From positions 157,198-221,197 of the forward strand of contig NZ_BMPQ01000009.1 of the NCBI RefSeq assembly GCF_014647675.1: DNA of 64,000 nucleotides, read 5' to 3'. The notes below the pieces were generated by a model, which worked only from the letters and a program-made list of their open reading frames with translations, made no database searches and had not been told where the DNA came from. Numbering within the stretch: position 1 is the first letter of the stretch; the number at the start of each line of letters is the position of its first letter. Of the stretch, positions 63,292 to 64,000 are shown in pieces. The translations under genes were made by a program, and so were the position numbers. The stretch is from Streptomyces flaveus (GTDB lineage: Bacteria > Actinomycetota > Actinomycetes > Streptomycetales > Streptomycetaceae).

Positions 63292-63981
63292 TCAGACGGT
63301 CTGCCGGTCGGCGTACACCAGCCAGACCGGCAGCCGGGTGCGGCCTCGTTCGTCCAGCTCGGGATGGGAACCTAGCTTCTCGAAGAACGTCTTCACGGGG
63401 GCGGCCACGCCCGCGAACACCCCCTGGGACAGATGAGTGACGTCCCAGCCGGCGTCGGTCAGGGTGGTACGCACATCCCGCTCGGTCACGGACAGCGGAG
63501 CCGGCATCCCTCCGGGGACATCGGCGAAGCAGAGCATGCTCAGACGCGCGCCGGGCTTCGTGGCGCGGTGCAGCGCGCTGACGTAACGCCGACGGTGCGG
63601 CCCTTCCAGCGTGTGGAACAACGCGCTGTCAAGCACGCTGTCGAACCGCCCCTCATATCCGGCCAGGACGGTTGCGTCTGCGACGGCGAACTCGATATCC
63701 AGACCCTCGGCACGCCTCTTGGCCTGCTCGATGGCCGCAGATGCGGCGTCGACGGCGGTCACGCGGTAATCGCGTCCGGCGAGGAATACGGCATTGTCAC
63801 CCGGACCGCACCCAATATCGAGAACATCACCGCTGAAACGTCCGGCGCGCTCCATTTCGATCACGGCAGGCTGCGCCTCGCCGATGTCCCACGGAACGCT
63901 TTTGATAGCGGCTCCGGGCAGCAGATCTCCGCCCTCATACACTGCGTTGAAGTCGGCCTCGGCAAAATCGTACTGACCCAT
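63292..63981 (-). CDS. Class I SAM-dependent methyltransferase
   Basis: 229 aa. SAM site VLDIGCGPGDNAVFLA (53-68), acidic residue in VTAVDAA, and FAVADATVL; the N-terminal EGGDLLPGAAIKSVPWDIGE resembles the thiopurine/tellurite-resistance (TehB-like) methyltransferases. Substrate unknown. AAAGGA lies upstream of ATG 63981. First gene of a two-gene unit with the VOC protein, a pairing that suits detoxification. Confidence 0.92.
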   Translation of the reverse strand: MGQYDFAEADFNAVYEGGDLLPGAAIKSVPWDIGEAQPAVIEMERAGRFSGDVLDIGCGPGDNAVFLAGRDYRVTAVDAASAAIEQAKRRAEGLDIEFAVADATVLAGYEGRFDSVLDSALFHTLEGPHRRRYVSALHRATKPGARLSMLCFADVPGGMPAPLSVTERDVRTTLTDAGWDVTHLSQGVFAGVAAPVKTFFEKLGSHPELDERGRTRLPVWLVYADRQTV

Positions 63982-64000
63982 CGAGGAGTCCTTTCGGTGA

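Overview
The window is high-GC actinobacterial DNA, almost certainly Streptomyces. Evidence: GC-rich codon use, GTG starts preceded by GGAG-type ribosome sites, leaderless genes, NarL-type two-component pairs, PucR, IclR, HutC-type GntR and StrR-like regulators, an RNase Sa homologue, and dispersed intergenic palindromes of the GCGCAGTTCCCCGCGCCCCT type. I see no rRNA, tRNA, CRISPR array or intact insertion sequence.

Layout. 1-9.4 kb: macrodomain protein, FAD oxidoreductase, IMPase-family phosphatase, cytoplasmic gamma-glutamyltransferase, DUF4232 lipoprotein, a response regulator/kinase pair, AhpD-like protein and methyltransferase. 10.2-19.2 kb: a single-strand catabolic cluster in two transcription blocks. 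The upstream block is nitrilase 2, aminotransferase and PucR; the downstream block is nitrilase 1, dihydropyrimidinase, a luciferase-like flavin/F420 enzyme and an NCS1 permease. Together they look like reductive pyrimidine or hydantoin breakdown: import, ring reduction, ring opening, decarbamoylation, transamination. 19.5-25.6 kb: a disordered hypothetical protein, a divergent leaderless XRE/methionine-aminopeptidase pair and a ClpC-like unfoldase. 25.6-35.4 kb: secreted GGT, secreted CocE-type and SGNH hydrolases, exonuclease III, a metallo-hydrolase and a PcaDC-like fusion. 35.5-46.5 kb: a translationally coupled SNF2/SWIM pair, ROK kinase, a GntR/IolG-like divergent pair and a second NarL-type system. 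46.6-50.1 kb: small genes including an RNase Sa homologue.

50.2-57.0 kb is an allantoin/glyoxylate module: allantoicase, allantoinase, a divergent IclR regulator (AllR-like), a MobA-like nucleotidyltransferase and malate synthase. The same TTCC-N7-GGAA dyad lies between allB and allR and inside the aceB promoter, which would couple ureide breakdown to glyoxylate disposal. Beyond it are a SelW-like protein overlapping a HipA-like kinase, then a scar where an IS110-type transposase fragment abuts a tyrosine-recombinase tail. After the scar come a LysR gene, a monocovalent FAD oxidase, a strong bidirectional hairpin and a StrR-family regulator with a TTA (bldA) codon, then a VOC protein and a methyltransferase. 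This right-hand part looks accessory.

The most unusual non-coding structure is a modular repeat family. A short copy (19.3-19.6 kb) has only the outer inverted arms, while two long copies (22.5-22.8 and 53.8-54.1 kb) carry an extra module with its own 21-bp arms. A related 41-bp palindrome occurs between genes at 32.45 kb and, apparently in frame, inside the SNF2 gene at 38.05 kb.
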